The translations under genes and the position numbers were made by a program. The notes below the pieces were generated by a model, which made no database searches, was not told the DNA's origin, and saw only the letters and a list, made by a program, of their open reading frames with translations. From CAYOOT01 sp964405665 (GTDB lineage Bacteria > Bdellovibrionota_C > UBA2361 > SZUA-149 > CAZDWZ01), in contig CAYOOT010000097.1 in assembly GCA_964405665.1 (NCBI GenBank), forward strand, positions 1 through 8,776: DNA of 8,776 bases. Direction: 5' to 3'. Numbering within the stretch: the stretch's first letter is position 1; every line of letters starts with the position of its first letter. This document shows positions 6,055 through 8,776 of this stretch, one piece after another.

Positions 6055-8737
6055 TTTTGGAGTGTGCCGGTTTTCGGATCCGAATTTGATATAGTTGATC
6101 GTCCTTAGTTACCATTTCATGATCCATGCTTCCTTTGGTAACACCTAGTTTGGAATTAGCCTTTAATGTTTTCCAGAGGTCTTCCGTTTTTATTTTTTGA
6201 TTTAAAGTATCTTGATAGAGGTTGTATATTGTTATTACTTCTTCCGCGGTTTCTTCCAAGAGATCAAGTCGAAATTTATTTACTCCAAGATCTGTAAGAC
6301 CAGTTAAGTATTCTGCCGCACTTTGTGCGACTCCGTTAAATACAGTATTGCGGCAATTAAAATCCACTTTTACCGGATGCTGATAACCTTTGCGATCTTG
6401 AATACTCACAGAATGCGTTTCACAAGGCCGGCCGCAGTTGGAGGAATCCGTGCCGGAACTGAGAAATCTGCAAAAAACACAATGCTCCATATGAAACATC
6501 GGCATGTACTGATGAGCGGTGATTTCAAAGTCTTGCGGATTGCATTGAGAGAGCATACTTAAGAGCTGCTCATAGTTTAAATCATAGCTCGGAGTTAGTA
6601 ATTCCAAACCATTTTTAAGCAATAGTTTTGCAGTGATATCGTTGGAGACATTAAAAGAAAAATCAGCAATCAATTTTAGGTCCGGTCTTTCTTTGGTAAT
6701 GACATGCCAGCTAGCGAGGTTTCTTACTAAAATTCCATCGGGTTCAGAATTAAAAAGTTTTCTTATGCCAGCAGCTTCTTGAGGTTTAATGATTCTAAGA
6801 GTTGCCGGGTAATATTTAATGTTAGAATTGTTAATTAGTTTTCTGGCAAGCGGTTGATGTCGGATATCTTCAAAATCTGTGTAGATTCTTTTTACGTTAA
6901 GAGAAACGGCTGCTTCTACTTGAGCAAGTGTGCGGCAGAGAATGGAGATTTCATTTGTTTGTTGTGTGTCAGAATGTTGCTGCATTTTTTGACCAAGCTT
7001 GTCGCTGTCAGAGTTTGCTCCGAATGATCCGGTGTTTATGTCGTTGCGAGGGAGTGAAACGACCGAAGCAATCTCACCGTTGCCAAAATCCTTGTCTCTA
7101 ATATCTTTTAAAGTAATATCATTAACAACCCTTCCTCTGCCAATCTCCTTTCTTTTCCCAAGTAACTCCTCTACAACCTGCCTTCTCAAGCCATTAAGTC
7201 TAGAAAGCGGCACCATTGGCCCATCCACAATCTCCGCACTTAATTCTTCCAAATAAAAAGGACTATCTCCCAATCTTCCTAATTGTTCTTCCAAAACTTC
7301 CTTGGTCACAGGGCGTTTTTGAGCTTTCTCCAAAATTAAATCATCCGTACATTCAGCAGAAAAACCTTCGGCATCAATTGCCTTAACCCAAAGACATTTT
7401 CCAACTTCTGCTCTAACCTCCAATCTCAATGCTCGATGAAATCGAATATTTTCTCCCTGAAAGCTTTCTTGTAAGTTCGCTTCGATATGCGGATCTTTAG
7501 TTTTCCAGATTTTATTGCCAACTCTGATTTGTGAAAATTTATACTCACTTAAATTAAATTCCAGTTCCAAAACTTTTTCTTTAATTTTTTCCACATCAGG
7601 ATCAAAAACTTTGATATTTTTTCCTTTTTCCACAAGATAAAATATTTTTCCACCAATATCCCTATCGGGATGACCCGAATCGAAAACAACTCCATCTCCA
7701 ACATGAAGTGGACCGCATATCCTAGCAACAACTGCTTGATCTGTTATCTTAATTACTTCTCCTAAGAATGTTCCTCTTTTTGTGGGGAATCTTCCTTCGA
7801 CAACCTTTTGGTGATCCAGATCATGAATATATCCTCCGGTAAAACCTCGGCTAAAACTGTTTTCCAGTTTTCTTAAATATTTTTTCTCTAAAACAAAAGG
7901 CTCATTTTCTTTTGCATTAAAAAAAGTATCCACCACATGGCGATAAGTTTGCACCGTTGCTGCAACATATTCTGGAGTTTTTAATCGTCCCTCAATTTTC
8001 AAACTGACAATACCGATTTTTATTAATTCAGAGATATCATCATAAGCAGCCAAGTCTTTGGGAGAAAGAAGATAACTAATATCTCCTAAATCTTTTTTTA
8101 TACCATCAACAATGAGATCGTAGGGCAGGCGACAAGCCTGAGCGCATTCTCCTCTGTTAGCACTTCTTCCACCAAGTGACTCACTAGTTAAACATTGTCC
8201 GCTATAGGCAACACAAAGTGCTCCGTGCACAAAAACTTCTATTTCTTTTGAGGTTTCAGCTAAAAATTTTGATAATTCTTTTTTGCTAAGTTCTCTTGCA
8301 GTAACTACTCGTTCTAATTTCAGTCCTAGTTTTTCTGCGCCAAGAATTGATTCTGCGCTAGTTAAAGTCATTTGTGTGGAAGCATGAATCGGCAGTTCCG
8401 GAGCAATCTTATTGGCCAAGTAAGCAAGTCCCAAATCTTGAACCAGAATTGCATCCACTCCGGCATTAGAGCAGGCTTTTAATAAATCTATTGCCTGTTC
8501 CAGTTCTTCATTAAAGATCAAAGTGTTTGTTGTGAGATAACCTTTTACACCGCGCGAGTGTAAGTAAGACATCGTTTCTGGAAGTTCTTCCAACGAAAAA
8601 TTATCAGCCCGCAGTCGGGCATTAAAAGCCTGCACCCCAAAATAAACAGCATCTGCGCCATTTTCCACAGCGGCATGCATCATTTCTTTATTGCCAGCTG
8701 GGGCAAGTATTTCGGGGCGTGTGTATTGGGGTTTCAT
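6029..8737 (-). CDS. U32 family protein, RlhA/YdcP-like (probable 23S rRNA hydroxylation factor), long two-part form
   Basis: This 902-residue protein opens with the U32 barrel (about 8-270): PEILAPAGN (8-16), GADAVYFG (27-34), HASTQMT (118-124) and IEGRLKTPEYV (248-258). HGALC...SGQC...GEC..AC supplies Cys175, Cys182, Cys198 and Cys202. In the UbiU/UbiV members of this family such cysteines hold a 4Fe-4S cluster, so the old 'peptidase/collagenase' label is probably wrong. A DUF3656-like region (about 390-530) makes RlhA, which hydroxylates C2501 of 23S rRNA in E. coli, the closest named relative. After a poorly conserved linker (about 540-597) comes a second barrel-like half with EHCVFCRFL...NCGRPCE (Cys753, 756, 768, 772) and FNCRNTVFN (Cys795), a pattern I recall from long bacterial U32 proteins. 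The total is longer than E. coli RlhA (about 650). The linker contains an in-frame palindromic repeat (residues 555-566). The ATG at 8737 has no ribosome binding site but sits just behind a promoter. Function in this organism is inferred. Confidence 0.88.
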   Translation of the reverse strand: MKPQYTRPEILAPAGNKEMMHAAVENGADAVYFGVQAFNARLRADNFSLEELPETMSYLHSRGVKGYLTTNTLIFNEELEQAIDLLKACSNAGVDAILVQDLGLAYLANKIAPELPIHASTQMTLTSAESILGAEKLGLKLERVVTARELSKKELSKFLAETSKEIEVFVHGALCVAYSGQCLTSESLGGRSANRGECAQACRLPYDLIVDGIKKDLGDISYLLSPKDLAAYDDISELIKIGIVSLKIEGRLKTPEYVAATVQTYRHVVDTFFNAKENEPFVLEKKYLRKLENSFSRGFTGGYIHDLDHQKVVEGRFPTKRGTFLGEVIKITDQAVVARICGPLHVGDGVVFDSGHPDRDIGGKIFYLVEKGKNIKVFDPDVEKIKEKVLELEFNLSEYKFSQIRVGNKIWKTKDPHIEANLQESFQGENIRFHRALRLEVRAEVGKCLWVKAIDAEGFSAECTDDLILEKAQKRPVTKEVLEEQLGRLGDSPFYLEELSAEIVDGPMVPLSRLNGLRRQVVEELLGKRKEIGRGRVVNDITLKDIRDKDFGNGEIASVVSLPRNDINTGSFGANSDSDKLGQKMQQHSDTQQTNEISILCRTLAQVEAAVSLNVKRIYTDFEDIRHQPLARKLINNSNIKYYPATLRIIKPQEAAGIRKLFNSEPDGILVRNLASWHVITKERPDLKLIADFSFNVSNDITAKLLLKNGLELLTPSYDLNYEQLLSMLSQCNPQDFEITAHQYMPMFHMEHCVFCRFLSSGTDSSNCGRPCETHSVSIQDRKGYQHPVKVDFNCRNTVFNGVAQSAAEYLTGLTDLGVNKFRLDLLEETAEEVITIYNLYQDTLNQKIKTEDLWKTLKANSKLGVTKGSMDHEMVTKDDQLYQIRIRKPAHSKTNPFQTAI
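7040..7075 (-). repeat. Palindromic repeat element inserted in frame in the U32 gene
   Basis: On the coding strand this 36-base element begins GAGATTGCTTCG and ends CTCGCAACGAC. It contains the inverted pair GTCGTT (7058-7063) and AACGAC (7040-7045), plus TTGC (7068-7071) and GCAA (7044-7047), so the transcript can fold into competing hairpins. I recognise the pattern as very close to a short dispersed repeat of the GTCATTGCGAGG...GAAGCAATCTC type that I recall from many unrelated bacterial genomes. It is exactly 12 codons long and in frame, and reads EIASVVSLPRND as residues 555-566. It lies in the variable linker between the two halves of the protein, where an insertion should be tolerated. 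Its family identity is from memory and unverified; the inverted repeats and reading frame are directly visible. Confidence 0.8.
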
Positions 8738-8746
8738 GAGGGCGGG

Positions 8747-8775
8747 ATATTATCAGGTATTTAGTGCTTTTTCAA
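8747..8775 (-). promoter_or_regulatory. Sigma-70-like promoter directly upstream of the U32 gene
   Basis: On the minus strand TTGAAA (8770-8775) is a five-of-six -35. It is followed after exactly 17 bases by TAATAT (8747-8752) as a -10; an overlapping GATAAT gives a better -10 match but a 15-base spacer. Transcription would begin near 8740-8741, only about three bases before the ATG at 8737. No Shine-Dalgarno sequence is present between them (the bases are CCCGCCCTC). The message is therefore predicted to be leaderless or nearly so. Confidence 0.5.
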
Positions 8776-8776
8776 G

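Noticed and set aside
6073..6084. Perfect palindrome TTCGGATCCGAA near the end of the U32 gene
   Set aside because: It lies in coding sequence (encoding around IRIRK), is not followed by a T-run and has no repeat partner, so it is most simply a codon coincidence and not a terminator.

Overview
The window is an AT-rich (roughly 40% GC by eye), gene-dense bacterial chromosome segment. It carries five genes on the minus strand and one small gene on the plus strand. Three features point to a Gram-negative-type bacterium: a lipoprotein with a signal peptidase II site and a +2 residue that does not retain it in the inner membrane, a proline dehydrogenase/aldehyde dehydrogenase fusion (short PutA), and a TadE-like pseudopilin. 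A deltaproteobacterial, Bdellovibrio-like or uncultured relative would fit, but the sequence alone does not settle the lineage. I see no tRNA, rRNA, CRISPR array, insertion sequence or phage gene.

Layout, read along the minus strand from the right edge. (1) 8737-6029 encodes a long two-part U32 family protein. Its N-terminal half resembles RlhA/YdcP-type rRNA hydroxylation factors. It starts directly behind a good sigma-70-like promoter, with almost no 5' leader and no ribosome binding site. (2) A 108-residue two-helix membrane protein of unknown function lies on the plus strand at 5728-6054. Its end overlaps the end of the U32 gene tail to tail. (3) A 92-base divergent gap precedes a 996-residue PutA (5635-2645), which has all recognisable catalytic residues but no DNA-binding domain. 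(4) A 105-base gap with a perfect 12-base palindrome leads to a probable operon-like run: a pappalysin-like zinc metalloprotease lipoprotein (2539-1367), a DedA/VTT membrane protein (1349-693) and a TadE-like pseudopilin (721-53, overlapping the dedA end by 29 bases). (5) The left edge is a heptanucleotide tandem array that abuts the tadE stop codon.

The genes do not form one obvious pathway. putA is catabolic (proline to glutamate), the U32 gene is probably RNA modification, and the last three genes all act at the envelope. The most interesting sequence feature is a 36-base palindromic repeat at 7040-7075. It is inserted exactly in frame in the linker of the U32 gene and is translated as EIASVVSLPRND. 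It looks like a dispersed palindromic element that has colonised a coding sequence, comparable in behaviour to Rickettsia palindromic elements. I found no convincing new multi-gene defence or mobile system here.
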